From NCBI RefSeq assembly GCF_013141915.1, contig NZ_SROX01000023.1, forward strand, positions 1-64,000: a stretch of DNA of 64,000 nt, written 5' to 3'. Below the pieces are notes generated by a model that ran no database searches, was not told the DNA's origin, and saw only the letters and a list, made by a program, of their open reading frames with translations. Below, one piece after another: positions 44,173-53,429 of the stretch; position 1 is the stretch's first letter; the number at the start of each line of letters is the position of its first letter. The position numbers were made by a program, and so were the translations under genes. This DNA is from Cupriavidus necator. GTDB taxonomy: Bacteria; Pseudomonadota; Gammaproteobacteria; Burkholderiales; Burkholderiaceae.

Positions 44173-44204
44173 TTGTCATGTCCGCATCATGACAAAATTA
44201 AATT
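44173..44204 (+). promoter_or_regulatory. Candidate Pho box and -10 ahead of ppk
   Basis: TTGTCAT (44173-44179), 4 bp, GCATCAT (44184-44190), with TAAATT (44199-44204) as a possible -10. Two more TTGTCAT units lie nearby, one inverted (44189-44195) and one direct (44203-44209), so PhoB could also face ppx. The second half-site is a weaker match. Confidence 0.5.
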
Positions 44205-44265
44205 GTCATGAAAGTGACACGATTCTATGAAAAAGTCGCCACATCACCAAAAGAAGGTCATGACC

Positions 44266-46353
44266 ATGTCGACGACTCCGTCCAGTACGCTGCTCAATCG
44301 CGAACTGGGCATCCTGGAATTCAATGCCCGCGTGCTGGCGCAAGCCGCGGACCCGAAAGTCCCGTTGCTGGAGCGGCTCAAGTTCATCTGCATCGTATCC
44401 AGCAACCTGGACGAGTTCTTTGAAATCCGCATGGCGGGCCTGAAGGAACAGATGCGCGACAATGCCTCGGGCCTGACGCCGGATGGTCTCTCGTTCCAGC
44501 AGACCTACCAGCTTGTCACCGAGCGCACGCAACGGCTTGTGGCTTCGCAGTATGACATGCTGCAGAACACCATTTTTCCACTACTTGAAAAAGAAGGCGT
44601 CTTTTTCCACCTGACCACCACCTGGACCGACGCCCAGCGCGAGTGGGCGCGCCAGTTCTTCCAGCGCGAGCTGGCACCGGTGCTGACCCCCATCGCCCTG
44701 GACCCCGCGCATCCCTTCCCGCGCGTGCTCAACAAGAGCCTGAACTTCGTGGTGGAACTGTCCGGCAAGGACGCCTTCGGGCGCGATGCCGATCTCGCCA
44801 TCGTACAGGCGCCGCGCGCTCTGCCGCGCGTGGTGAAGATGCCGGAGAAGCTGTCGGGCTATCCGTACGGCTTTGTCATGCTGTCGTCGTTCATGCAGGG
44901 CTTCGTGCACGAGCTGTTCCCCGCCATCGCCGTGCATGGCTGCTACCAGTTCCGCGTGACGCGCAACTCCGACCTGTTCGTCTCGGAAGACGACATCACC
45001 GACCTGCGCGAGGCGCTGCAGGGTGAATTGCCCGCGCGCCATTTCGGCGACACGGTGCGGCTGGAGGTCTCGTCGGATACGCCGACTCCGCTGGCGCGCC
45101 GGCTGCTGCTGGAGTCCGGGCTTGCCGAACAGGACCTGTACCGCGTGTCCGGCCCGGTGAACCTGGTGCGGCTGATGCAGATCCCCGACATGGTCGATCG
45201 ACCCGCACTGAAATTTCCGCCCTACGTGCCGGCCCCGGTCAAGGTCTTTGCCGGCGGCGTGTCGATGTTCGACGTCATGCGCCAGCAGGACGTGCTGCTG
45301 CACCACCCGTACGAGAGCTTCAGTTCCGTGCTTGACCTGCTGCAGCTGGCCGCGGCCGATCCCAACGTAGTCGCGATCAAGCAGACGGTCTACCGCACCG
45401 GCAACGAATCGCTGGTGATGGAAGCGCTGATGACCGCCGCGCGCAACGGCAAGGAAGTGACGGTGGTGGTGGAACTGCTGGCGCGCTTCGACGAGGAAAC
45501 CAATATCAACTGGGCCGAGCGGCTGGAGTCCGCTGGCGCGCACGTGATCTACGGCGTGGTCGGGCACAAGTGCCACGCCAAGATGCTGCTGATCGTGCGG
45601 CGCGAGCCCACCGGGCCCAAGGCCAAGCAAGTCAAGCTGCGCCGCTACGCCCACCTGGGCACCGGCAATTACCACCCGCGCACGGCCCGGCTCTATACCG
45701 ACTTCGGCCTGCTGACCGCCGACGAGGCCATCTGCGAAGACGTGCACCATGTGTTCCAGCTGCTGACCGGCACGGCCGGCACGATCCGGCTGAACCACCT
45801 GTGGCAGTCGCCGTTCACCATGCAGACCAGCCTGGTCGACCATATCCGGGTCGAGGCCCGCAACGCGCGCGCGGGCAAGCCGGCTCACATCATCGCCAAG
45901 ATGAACGCGCTGCTGGAACCATCGATCATTGATGAGCTGTACAAGGCGTCGCGCGCGGGGGTGAAGATCGACCTGATCGTGCGCGGCGTGTGCGCGCTGA
46001 TGCCGGGCGTGCCGGGCATGTCCGAGAACATCTCGGTGCGCTCGATCATCGGGCGTTTCCTTGAACACCACCGCGTCTATTACTTCCACGCCGGCGGCGA
46101 AGAGGTGCTCTACCTTTCCAGCGCCGACTGGATGGACCGCAACCTGTTCCGCCGCGTGGAAGTCGCATTCCCGGTACTGGACAAGGCGCTCAAGGCGCGC
46201 GTGGTCAAGGAAAGCCTGCAGGTCCACCTGCGCGACAATGCGTCGGCGTGGATCATGCAATCGGATGGCAATTACGTGCGCAAGCAGACGCGTTCCAAGC
46301 ATCCGCATGTAAGCCAGAACGATCTGCTGGTGATGTTCGGCGGCACGCCCTGA
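44266..46353 (+). CDS. ppk: Polyphosphate kinase 1
   Basis: PPK1 makes polyphosphate from ATP at the membrane. The 695-residue product has the N-terminal LLNRELGILEFNARVLAQA domain, the FFEIRMAGLKEQ segment and the two phospholipase-D-like catalytic halves. GHKCHAKMLLIVRRE carries the phosphorylated-histidine region and HLGTGNYHPRTARLYTDFGLL follows. I chose the ATG at 44266 because AGAAGG is 8 nt upstream and the product then begins as other PPKs do. An ATG at 44227 would add 13 residues. It is convergent with phoR and shares a terminator with it. Confidence 0.95.
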   Translation: MSTTPSSTLLNRELGILEFNARVLAQAADPKVPLLERLKFICIVSSNLDEFFEIRMAGLKEQMRDNASGLTPDGLSFQQTYQLVTERTQRLVASQYDMLQNTIFPLLEKEGVFFHLTTTWTDAQREWARQFFQRELAPVLTPIALDPAHPFPRVLNKSLNFVVELSGKDAFGRDADLAIVQAPRALPRVVKMPEKLSGYPYGFVMLSSFMQGFVHELFPAIAVHGCYQFRVTRNSDLFVSEDDITDLREALQGELPARHFGDTVRLEVSSDTPTPLARRLLLESGLAEQDLYRVSGPVNLVRLMQIPDMVDRPALKFPPYVPAPVKVFAGGVSMFDVMRQQDVLLHHPYESFSSVLDLLQLAAADPNVVAIKQTVYRTGNESLVMEALMTAARNGKEVTVVVELLARFDEETNINWAERLESAGAHVIYGVVGHKCHAKMLLIVRREPTGPKAKQVKLRRYAHLGTGNYHPRTARLYTDFGLLTADEAICEDVHHVFQLLTGTAGTIRLNHLWQSPFTMQTSLVDHIRVEARNARAGKPAHIIAKMNALLEPSIIDELYKASRAGVKIDLIVRGVCALMPGVPGMSENISVRSIIGRFLEHHRVYYFHAGGEEVLYLSSADWMDRNLFRRVEVAFPVLDKALKARVVKESLQVHLRDNASAWIMQSDGNYVRKQTRSKHPHVSQNDLLVMFGGTP

Positions 46354-46368
46354 GCGCGCGCCGCGAGC

Positions 46369-46398
46369 AAAAAAAACCCCGCCGCGGCGGGGTTTCCT
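46369..46398. terminator. Bidirectional terminator between ppk and phoR
   Basis: The stem AACCCCGCC/GGCGGGGTT (46375-46394) is flanked by an A-run on the left and Ts on the right. It serves two convergent genes. Confidence 0.88.
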
Positions 46399-46405
46399 GT
46401 TGCGG

Positions 46406-47788
46406 TCAGGCGGCGCGCCGCGAACTGTCCGGTGATTGCGGCGCGATCGTCGGACCTGCCCCCGGCACCGGGCTGTCCGCGCTTTCGGCGGCGGAGCGCT
46501 GGCTGCGCTCCTGCGGGAACACCACGCGGAACACGCTGCCCCGGCCCTCCTCGCTGGTGACACGCAGTTCCGCATGGTGGCGCGACAGCACGTGCTTGAC
46601 GATGGCCAGGCCCAGCCCGGTCCCGCCGGTGTCGCGCGAGCGGCTGCGGTCGACGCGGTAGAAGCGCTCAGTCAGGCGGGGAATATGCTCGGGCGCGATG
46701 CCCAGGCCAGTATCGGTCACCGAAAACACCGCGTGGCCGTCTTCCCAGGCCAGCCGCATGGTGATACGGCCGCCCTCCGGGGTGTAGCGCACGGCGTTCG
46801 AGACCAGGTTGCCCAGCGCGGACATCAGTTCGGTCTCCGCGCCCCGCATGCCCACGGTCGGGTCGATCTCCGCGGCGACATGGTGCCGGCCCTGCGACAG
46901 CGCCTCGGCGTCGTGCATCAGGTGCGCCACCATGGCGCGGATCGGCACCACGTCATGGCCGGGCGGCTGCGCGTCGCTTTCCAGCCTGGCCAGCGCCAGC
47001 AAGTCTTCGACGATGCTTTGCATGCGCACCGACTGCGCCAGCATCATGTCGATGTAGCGGCGCCGGTCATCCTCCGACACCGGCAGGTCGCGCACGGTCT
47101 CGAGGAAGCCGGTCATCACCGTCAGCGGCGTCTTCAGTTCATGCGAGACATTGGCGACGAAGTCGCGCCGCATCGCCTCGGTGTTCTCCAGCTTGGTGAT
47201 GTCCTGCGTGATCACCAGCTTGCGGTTGTCGCCGTAGGGCAGGATCTGGACCGCGATCACGCTGTGCTTGTGCTCGCCCATGTCGCGCATCACCAGCGGA
47301 TCGTCGAACTGCTGCCGCGTCAGGTAGTGGACGAACTCCGGCCGGCGGATCAGGTGAGTGATGCGCTGGCGCACGTCGCGCCGCGCGTTCAGGCCGAAAT
47401 GCTGCTCGGCGACGTCGTTGCACCATTCGATCTGGTCGGCGTCATCGAGCATCAGCACGCCGTTGGGCGAGGCCTGGATCGCCTGGATAAAGCGCGTGTG
47501 CTGCTGCTCGACCTGCAGCACCTGGGTGCGCCAGCGCTTGACCAGCCGGTGCAGGCGGTAATACACCTCGCCCCACAGGCCGAGCGCGCTGGGAATCTCG
47601 CCGTAGACCGGCGCGTCCAGCACCTTCCACAGCCGGTTGATCTGGTACAGGTAGTAGAACAGCAGCCCGAGCAGCGAAACGCAGGCCAGCGCCAGCGCCG
47701 GCACCGGGCCGACGGCCAGGTAGACGCCGGCGGACAGCACCAGCAGGCTGATCAGGATGGCCACGGAACGGGCCCAGATGACATTCAT
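46406..47788 (-). CDS. phoR: Phosphate regulon sensor histidine kinase PhoR
   Basis: PhoR phosphorylates PhoB when phosphate is scarce. The 460-residue product has two membrane helices close together at the N-terminus (about 8-25 and 30-48) with almost no periplasmic loop, as usual for PhoR. A charged linker and a PAS domain (IQASPNGVLMLDDADQIEWCN) follow. The H-box is VSHELKTPL with His216, and the kinase has the N-box NLVSNAVRYTP, G1 DTGLGI and G2 GTGLGLAIV. The C-terminal 25 residues are low-complexity. It is the last gene of the pst-pho cluster, 113 bp after phoB. Confidence 0.95.
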   Translation of the reverse strand: MNVIWARSVAILISLLVLSAGVYLAVGPVPALALACVSLLGLLFYYLYQINRLWKVLDAPVYGEIPSALGLWGEVYYRLHRLVKRWRTQVLQVEQQHTRFIQAIQASPNGVLMLDDADQIEWCNDVAEQHFGLNARRDVRQRITHLIRRPEFVHYLTRQQFDDPLVMRDMGEHKHSVIAVQILPYGDNRKLVITQDITKLENTEAMRRDFVANVSHELKTPLTVMTGFLETVRDLPVSEDDRRRYIDMMLAQSVRMQSIVEDLLALARLESDAQPPGHDVVPIRAMVAHLMHDAEALSQGRHHVAAEIDPTVGMRGAETELMSALGNLVSNAVRYTPEGGRITMRLAWEDGHAVFSVTDTGLGIAPEHIPRLTERFYRVDRSRSRDTGGTGLGLAIVKHVLSRHHAELRVTSEEGRGSVFRVVFPQERSQRSAAESADSPVPGAGPTIAPQSPDSSRRAA

Positions 47789-47901
47789 GCGCAGGGTTCA
47801 GGCTCGCAGCCAGCCCGGGAATCGGCTGGCTGCAGGGTTGCGACGGAGTGTGCCACGATTTCGCCGCGCCCTGCCAGCGGCGTGGGCCCCCGCCCGGCGC
47901 C

Positions 47902-48609
47902 TCAGGCGCCCGGGGTGCGCGCGAGCCGGTAGCCGCTGCCGCGCACGGTTTCGATCATGTTGCTGTAGCCGCCGGGGGTCAGCGCCGCGCGCAGGCGCTT
48001 GATATGGACGTCGACGGTGCGTTCCTCGACAAAGACATGGTCGCCCCACACCTGGTCGAGCAATTGCGACCGGCTGTGCACCCGCTCAGGGTGCGTCATC
48101 AGGAAGTGCAGGAGGCGGAACTCGGTGGGGCCCAGGTCCAGCTTGATCGGGCCGCTGTCGTCCTGGCCGGTGACCCGGTGCGTGGCGGGATCCAGCCGCA
48201 GCCCGTTGATTGCCACCACGTCGTCGGTCAACTGCGGCGCGCGGCGGCGCAGCACGGCCTTGATCCGCGCCAGCAATTCCTTGGGCGAGAACGGCTTGGT
48301 GACATAGTCGTCGGCACCGGCTTCCAGCCCCATCACCTTGTCCTGCTCCTCGCCGCGCGCGGTCAGCATGATGATCGGAATCTGCCGGGTGCGGTCGTTG
48401 GCGCGCAACTCCTTGGCGAAGTTCGCGCCCGACTTGCCCGGGAGCATCCAGTCGAGCAGCACCAGGTCGGGCAGCACGTCGCTCATCAGCGACAGCGCCT
48501 GCTCGGCGTTATAGGCCCGGATCGGATAGTGCCCCGCGTGCTGCAGGTTCACGGCGATCAGCTCGGCGATCGCCGGTTCGTCTTCGACAACGAGAATACT
48601 GCTAGGCAT
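47902..48609 (-). CDS. phoB: Phosphate regulon response regulator PhoB
   Basis: PhoB activates phosphate-starvation genes by binding Pho boxes. The 235-residue product has a receiver domain with acidic residues at VEDEP, phosphoacceptor Asp53 in LLDWMLPGKSG and Lys in YVTKPFS, then a winged-helix domain of the OmpR type (LGPTEFRLLHFLMTHPERVHSRSQLLDQVWG and VDVHIKRLRAAL). GGAGA precedes the ATG. It lies 28 bp after phoU on the same strand. Three candidate target sites are present in this window. Confidence 0.97.
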   Translation of the reverse strand: MPSSILVVEDEPAIAELIAVNLQHAGHYPIRAYNAEQALSLMSDVLPDLVLLDWMLPGKSGANFAKELRANDRTRQIPIIMLTARGEEQDKVMGLEAGADDYVTKPFSPKELLARIKAVLRRRAPQLTDDVVAINGLRLDPATHRVTGQDDSGPIKLDLGPTEFRLLHFLMTHPERVHSRSQLLDQVWGDHVFVEERTVDVHIKRLRAALTPGGYSNMIETVRGSGYRLARTPGA

Positions 48610-48637
48610 GTGTATGGTTCTCCGTGGGCGGCTGATC

Positions 48638-49342
48638 TCAGCTCAGCGCTTCGCGCTCCATGTCCTCGCGCGAGACATGGCGGACGTCCGTCCCCTTGAC
48701 AATGTAAATAATAAATTCCGCGATGTTCTTGGCATGATCGCCGATGCGCTCGACGGCCTTGGCGATGAACAGGAAATCCAGCGCGACCGAGATCGTGCGC
48801 GGGTCCTCCATCATGTACGTGATCAGCTTGCGCACGAAGCCGCGGAATTCCTCGTCGATGGCCTTGTCGTCCTTGACGATGCGCGCCGCCGCCACCGTGT
48901 CGAGCCGGGCAAAGGCGTCCAGCGCCTGGCGCAGCAGCGAGATCGCCATCTCGCCCGACAGCTTGACCTCGGCGTAGTTGATGCTGTGCGCCGACGCATC
49001 TTCCATGATGTGCTTGGTGCGCTTGGCGATTTTTTCGGCCTCGTCGCCGGCGCGCTCCAGGTTGGTGATGGTCTTCGAGATGGCCATCACCAGGCGCAGG
49101 TCGCGCGCGGTCGGCTGGCGCCGGGCGATGATATTGCCGCAATCGGCATCGATCTCGACTTCCAGCGCGTTGAGCTCCAGCTCGCGGGCGATGACCTGGT
49201 CGGCGGCCTCGCCGTCGAAGTCGGTCAGCGCGCGCATGGCCATCTCGATCTGCGACTCGACCAGCCCGCCCATCTGCAGCAGCTTGGTATTGATGGCGTT
49301 GAGGTCGGCGTCGAACTGGGTCGACAGATGCTTGTCAGTCAT
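48638..49342 (-). CDS. phoU: Phosphate transport regulator PhoU
   Basis: PhoU links the Pst transporter to PhoR and holds the kinase off when phosphate is plentiful. The 234-residue all-helical product has two PhoU repeats, each with the metal-binding pattern. The first includes ISKTITNLERAGDEAEKIAKR and the second FIAKAVERIGDHAKNIAEFIIY. A GGAGA ribosome-binding site precedes the ATG. It lies 47 bp after pstB in the usual order. Confidence 0.97.
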   Translation of the reverse strand: MTDKHLSTQFDADLNAINTKLLQMGGLVESQIEMAMRALTDFDGEAADQVIARELELNALEVEIDADCGNIIARRQPTARDLRLVMAISKTITNLERAGDEAEKIAKRTKHIMEDASAHSINYAEVKLSGEMAISLLRQALDAFARLDTVAAARIVKDDKAIDEEFRGFVRKLITYMMEDPRTISVALDFLFIAKAVERIGDHAKNIAEFIIYIVKGTDVRHVSREDMEREALS

Positions 49343-49389
49343 GGGATTCTCCTGGCCGCTTATGGATATGCTAGTCCCTGCTTTGCCCG

Positions 49390-50178
49390 TCAGCCGAACC
49401 GGCCGGTAATGTAGTCTTCCGTTTCCTTGCGGTGCGGCTTGATGAAGATCTTCTCGGTCTCGCCGAACTCGATCAGTTCGCCCAGATACATGTAAGCGGT
49501 GTAGTCGGAGCAGCGCGCCGCCTGCTGCATGTTGTGCGTCACGATCACCACGGTGTACTCGTCCTTCAGTTCCGCGATCAGCTCTTCGATGCGGCCGGTG
49601 GAAATCGGGTCGAGCGCCGAGCATGGCTCGTCCAGCAGCAGCACCTCGGGGCGGATGGCGATGCCGCGCGCGATGCACAGCCGCTGCTGCTGGCCGCCGG
49701 ACAGGCCGTAGCCCGATTGGTGCAGCTTGTCCTTGGCCTCGTTCCACAGTGCCGCCTTGGTCAGCGCCCACTCCACGCGGTCATCCATTTCCGAGCGCGA
49801 CAGCTTCTCGAACAGGCGCACGCCGAAGGCGATGTTGTCGTAGATCGACATCGGGAACGGCGTCGGCTTCTGGAACACCATGCCGACCTTGGCGCGCAGC
49901 AGCGCGATGTCCTGCCTGGCGGTCAGCAGGTTGTCGCCGTCCATGTTGATCTCGCCCTCGGCGCGCTGCTCGGGATAAAGCGCGTACATCTTGTTGAAGG
50001 TACGCAGCAGCGTCGACTTGCCGCATCCCGACGGGCCGATGAAGGCCGTGACCTTGCGGTCCGGGATCGACATGTTGATGTCCTTCAGCGCATGGAACTG
50101 GCCGTAGTAGAAGTTCAGGTTGCGCACGTCGATCTTGGCGCGTACCGAATCGGGAATGTCGATGACGGTGGAGGTCAT
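49390..50178 (-). CDS. pstB: Phosphate ABC transporter ATP-binding protein PstB
   Basis: ATPase of the high-affinity phosphate importer, 262 residues. Walker [10 protein letters not shown] is at 48-56, the signature is [16 protein letters not shown] and Walker B is [15 protein letters not shown], with the H-loop [27 protein letters not shown]. All are standard for PstB. It starts 51 bp after pstA. Confidence 0.97.
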   Translation of the reverse strand: MTSTVIDIPDSVRAKIDVRNLNFYYGQFHALKDINMSIPDRKVTAFIGPSGCGKSTLLRTFNKMYALYPEQRAEGEINMDGDNLLTARQDIALLRAKVGMVFQKPTPFPMSIYDNIAFGVRLFEKLSRSEMDDRVEWALTKAALWNEAKDKLHQSGYGLSGGQQQRLCIARGIAIRPEVLLLDEPCSALDPISTGRIEELIAELKDEYTVVIVTHNMQQAARCSDYTAYMYLGELIEFGETEKIFIKPHRKETEDYITGRFG

Positions 50179-50229
50179 TGCGTTTTCTCGCTTGCAGTCT
50201 TGGGGCGGGGCGGATACCGGCCGCGCCGC

Positions 50230-51132
50230 TTATTTCTTGAACAGGATGCGCGCCAGGATATTCAGGGCCAGCACACCGATCGTAATCAGGAACACACCCG
50301 CCCAGGCCAGCTGCTGCCATTCGGTGAACGGGCTCATGGCAAAGCGGAAGATCGTCACCGGCAAGTTGGCCATCGGCTTGTTCAGGTCGCTGGTCCAGAA
50401 CTGGTTGGACAGCGCGGTGAACAGCAGCGGCGCGGTTTCGCCGGCGATGCGGGCCACCGCGAGCAACACGCCGGTCACAATCCCGGCGTACGATGACTTT
50501 ACCGTGATCGACAGCACCATTTTCCACTTGGGCGTGCCCAGTGCGAAGGCTGCCTCGCGCAACGCGTTGGGCACCAGGTTCAGCATGTTCTCGGTGGTGC
50601 GCACCACGATCGGCACTTGCAGCAGCGCCAGCGCGCAGATGCCCGCCCAGCCCGAAAAGTGGCCCATGCGGGTCACCACCAGCGCGTAGACAAAGAGTCC
50701 GATCACGATCGACGGCGCCGACAGCAGGATGTCGTTGATAAACCGGATCAGGCTGGCCAGCGGCGAGCTCTTGCCGTACTCAGCCAGGTAGATGCCGGCC
50801 AGGATGCCCAGCGGCGTGCCGAACAGCGTGGCCATGCCGACCATCACGAAGCTGCCGAAGATCGCGTTGGCCAGGCCACCGCCGGCGGTATTGGGGGCCG
50901 GGGTCATCTGCGTGAACAGGTCCAGCGACAGTCCGCCCACGCCCAGCGAGACGGTGGTCCACAGGATCCACGCCAGCCAGAACAGGCCGAAGCCCATGGC
51001 CACCAGCGACGCGGTCAGCGCGTACAGGTTGACGCGGCGGCGGCGGCCCTGCAGGCGCGCGCGCACCGCATCGGCATCAGGGCGCACCGCGGGAATCGAT
51101 ACAGAAGACACGGCTTGACTCGCTTGGCTCAT
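50230..51132 (-). CDS. pstA: Phosphate ABC transporter permease PstA
   Basis: Inner-membrane permease, 300 residues and six helices. It begins with a charged cytoplasmic stretch ([15 protein letters not shown]) and has [23 protein letters not shown] and the coupling loop [22 protein letters not shown] of PstA proteins. Its ATG overlaps the pstC stop by 4 nt (ATGA). Confidence 0.96.
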   Translation of the reverse strand: MSQASQAVSSVSIPAVRPDADAVRARLQGRRRRVNLYALTASLVAMGFGLFWLAWILWTTVSLGVGGLSLDLFTQMTPAPNTAGGGLANAIFGSFVMVGMATLFGTPLGILAGIYLAEYGKSSPLASLIRFINDILLSAPSIVIGLFVYALVVTRMGHFSGWAGICALALLQVPIVVRTTENMLNLVPNALREAAFALGTPKWKMVLSITVKSSYAGIVTGVLLAVARIAGETAPLLFTALSNQFWTSDLNKPMANLPVTIFRFAMSPFTEWQQLAWAGVFLITIGVLALNILARILFKK

Positions 51133-52097
51133 TTGGCGCCCTCATTTTTTGCCAGTCGCAGCAGCAACAGCTTGGACAGCGCCAGCACCACGAAGGTAAT
51201 GAAGAACAGGATCAGGCCCAGCTCCATCAGCGCGGCCGTATGCAAGCCGGCGCCGGCTTCGGCGAACTCGTTGGCGAGCGCCGAGGTGATGCTGTTGCCC
51301 GGCGAAAACAGCGAGGCGCTGTCCAGCAGGTTGGTATTGCCGATGACGAAGGTGACCGCCATGGTCTCGCCCAGCGCGCGGCCCAGGCCCAGCATTACGC
51401 CGCCGATGACGCCGGCGCGGGTGTAGGGCAGCACCACGTTCCACATCACTTCCCAGGTGGTGCAGCCCACACCGTAGGCGGATTCCTTGAGCAGCACCGG
51501 CGTGACCTCGAACACGTCGCGCATCACCGAGGCGATGTACGGAATGATCATGATCGCCAGGATCACCCCCGCGCACAGCAGGCCGATGCCCAGCGGCGCT
51601 CCCTGGAACAGCTTGCCGATCACCGGCAGCTGGCCCACCGTGGCGGCCAGGGGCTTCTGGAAATACTCGCCGAAGATCGGTGCGAACACCAGCAGGCCCC
51701 ACATGCCGTACACGATCGACGGCACCGCGGCCAGCAGCTCGATGGCGGTGCCGAGCGGCCGGCGCAGCCAGGCGGGCGACAGCTCGGTCAGGAACAGGGC
51801 GATGCCGAAGCTGACCGGCACCGCGATGATCAGTGCGATCAGCGAGGTCACGATAGTGCCGTAGATCGGCACCAGCGCGCCATAGACATCGGCGGGGGGA
51901 TCCCACTCCGCGGACCACAGGAAGCGCGCGCCGAAGGTCTGGATCGAGGGCCACGCGCTGATCGCCAGCGAGACGATGATGCCGCCCAGCAGCAGCAGCG
52001 TCACGATGGCGGCGCCGCGCGTGAGGCCGCCGAACAGGAGGTCGCCAAGCCGGCTTGGAGGCTGGACGCTGCGGGTGTCGGAGGGGATAGTCGCCAT
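51129..52097 (-). CDS. pstC: Phosphate ABC transporter permease PstC
   Basis: Second permease of the importer, 322 residues. It has the long first periplasmic loop ([20 protein letters not shown]), the [15 protein letters not shown] segment and the coupling loop [21 protein letters not shown] use the ATG at 52097. An in-frame ATG 16 codons upstream falls in the hairpin region after pstS and is unlikely. pstS and pstC are 70 bp apart, with a stable hairpin between them. Confidence 0.95.
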   Translation of the reverse strand: MATIPSDTRSVQPPSRLGDLLFGGLTRGAAIVTLLLLGGIIVSLAISAWPSIQTFGARFLWSAEWDPPADVYGALVPIYGTIVTSLIALIIAVPVSFGIALFLTELSPAWLRRPLGTAIELLAAVPSIVYGMWGLLVFAPIFGEYFQKPLAATVGQLPVIGKLFQGAPLGIGLLCAGVILAIMIIPYIASVMRDVFEVTPVLLKESAYGVGCTTWEVMWNVVLPYTRAGVIGGVMLGLGRALGETMAVTFVIGNTNLLDSASLFSPGNSITSALANEFAEAGAGLHTAALMELGLILFFITFVVLALSKLLLLRLAKNEGAK

Positions 52098-52119
52098 GTC
52101 GGAAAATTCGGGAGGGTTC

Positions 52120-52155
52120 GCCGGCCCGCGCGTGCACGCGTGCACGCGAGCCGGC
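52120..52155 (-). promoter_or_regulatory. Stable hairpin between pstS and pstC
   Basis: GCCGGC at both ends pairs, and inside a near-continuous palindrome GCGTGCACG/CGTGCACGC forms the upper stem. It starts 12 nt after the pstS stop and has no T-run, so it looks like an mRNA-stabilising or partial-stop element rather than a full terminator. Confidence 0.6.
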
Positions 52156-52167
52156 GATACCGTCAGA

Positions 52168-53199
52168 TCAGTACAGCGCCTTGCCTGCAGAGTCCTTGAC
52201 GATCGTCTTCCAGGTCGTGCGGATCTGGTTGACGACGTTTTCCGGCAGCGGCACGTAGTCCAGGTCGGCGGCCATGCCGGTGCCGTTCTTGTAGGCCCAG
52301 TCGAAGAACTTCAGCACTTCCGCGCCCTGTGCCGGCTTGTCCTGGTTCTTGTGCACCAGGATGAAGGTCGCGCCGGCGATCGGCCAGGCATCCTTGCCCG
52401 ACTGGTTGGTCAGGATCTGGTAGTAGCTCTTGCTCCAGTCCGCGCCGGCGGCAGCCGCCTTGAAGGCGTCGTCGCCCGGCTTGACCACGGCACCCGACGC
52501 GTTCTTCATGTTCAGGTGGGTCATCTTGTTCTGCTTGGCGTAGGCGTACTCGACATAGCCAATGGCGCCGTTCAGGCGCTGCACGAAGGCGGCCACGCCC
52601 TCGTTGCCCTTGCCGCCGGTACCGCCGCCCGGCCAGTTGACCGTGGTGCCCTCGCCCACCGTGCTCTTCCAGTCAGCGCTGACCTTGGACAGGTAGTTGG
52701 TGAAGATGAAGGTGGTGCCCGAGCCGTCGGCGCGACGCACCGGCAGGATGTCCTGGCTGGGCAGCTTGGCGTGGGGGTTCAGCGCCTTGATCGCGGGATC
52801 GTCCCACTTCTTGATCTTGCCCAGGTAGATGTTGGCCAGCACTTCGCCGGTGATGGTCAGTTCGCCCGGTTTCACGCCTTGCAGGTTGATCACCGGCACC
52901 ACGCCGCCGATCACCGTGGGGAACTGGACCAGGCCCTGCTTGTTCAGATCCTCGTCCTTCAGCGGCGCGTCCGAGGCACCGAAATCGACTGTCTTGGCGC
53001 CAATCTGCTTGATGCCGCCCGACGAGCCGATCGATTGATAGTTGACCTTGTTGCCCGTTGCCTTGTTATATGCGTCGGCCCACTTGGAATACACGGGCGC
53101 CGGGAAAGACGCGCCTGCACCGGTAATTTCCGCCGCGAACGCAGTACCCGCCACCACCATCGAAACGATGCCTGCCACGGCAGTCTTGACCAGCTTCAT
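52168..53199 (-). CDS. pstS: Phosphate-binding protein PstS
   Basis: Periplasmic receptor of the Pst importer, 343 residues. A signal peptide ([22 protein letters not shown]) is followed by [23 protein letters not shown], the first phosphate-binding loop. Others are [22 protein letters not shown] and [18 protein letters not shown] strong GGAGGA ribosome-binding site lies ahead of the ATG. Two Pho boxes lie upstream, so it should be the most strongly phosphate-regulated gene of the operon. It is the first gene of pstSCAB-phoUBR. Confidence 0.97.
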   Translation of the reverse strand: MKLVKTAVAGIVSMVVAGTAFAAEITGAGASFPAPVYSKWADAYNKATGNKVNYQSIGSSGGIKQIGAKTVDFGASDAPLKDEDLNKQGLVQFPTVIGGVVPVINLQGVKPGELTITGEVLANIYLGKIKKWDDPAIKALNPHAKLPSQDILPVRRADGSGTTFIFTNYLSKVSADWKSTVGEGTTVNWPGGGTGGKGNEGVAAFVQRLNGAIGYVEYAYAKQNKMTHLNMKNASGAVVKPGDDAFKAAAAGADWSKSYYQILTNQSGKDAWPIAGATFILVHKNQDKPAQGAEVLKFFDWAYKNGTGMAADLDYVPLPENVVNQIRTTWKTIVKDSAGKALY

Positions 53200-53226
53200 A
53201 TGTCCTCCAGAGAACATTGGTTGGGA

Positions 53227-53283
53227 ATGACAAATTTTTGACAAGACGAACTTTATGCTGGCTGTATGACAATTCCGTGACAT
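53227..53283 (-). promoter_or_regulatory. Two Pho boxes in the pstS promoter
   Basis: Read on the minus strand, the distal box is ATGTCAC, 4 bp, TTGTCAT (53283 to 53266). The proximal box is TTGTCAA, 4 bp, TTGTCAT (53244 to 53227). A possible -10, CATAAA (53252-53257), lies 8 bp after the distal box. The 11-bp spacing and the position ahead of pstS support PhoB binding. Confidence 0.82.
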
Positions 53284-53382
53284 CTTCAAATCTTCTTGAA
53301 GCAGGCCTCCAGCAAGGCATTGTCGGGATCTGGCCGTGTCGCGGCGAGGACAATATGACGGCGGTTAATTGCGAAGAGCGAT

Positions 53383-53412
53383 AAAAAAACGCCGGGACGA
53401 GCCCGGCGTTCG
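53383..53412 (-). terminator. Intrinsic terminator of glmM
   Basis: On the minus strand ACGCCGGGC/GCCCGGCGT with a short loop is followed by seven Ts. It lies 18 bp after the glmM stop and separates it from the pst promoter region. Confidence 0.9.
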
Positions 53413-53429
53413 TACCTTGGAGGGAGCCC

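Noticed and set aside
52098-52145. A longer PstC start 16 codons upstream
   Set aside because: It would place the first codons inside the pstS-pstC hairpin and has no ribosome-binding site; the shorter product starts like other PstC proteins.
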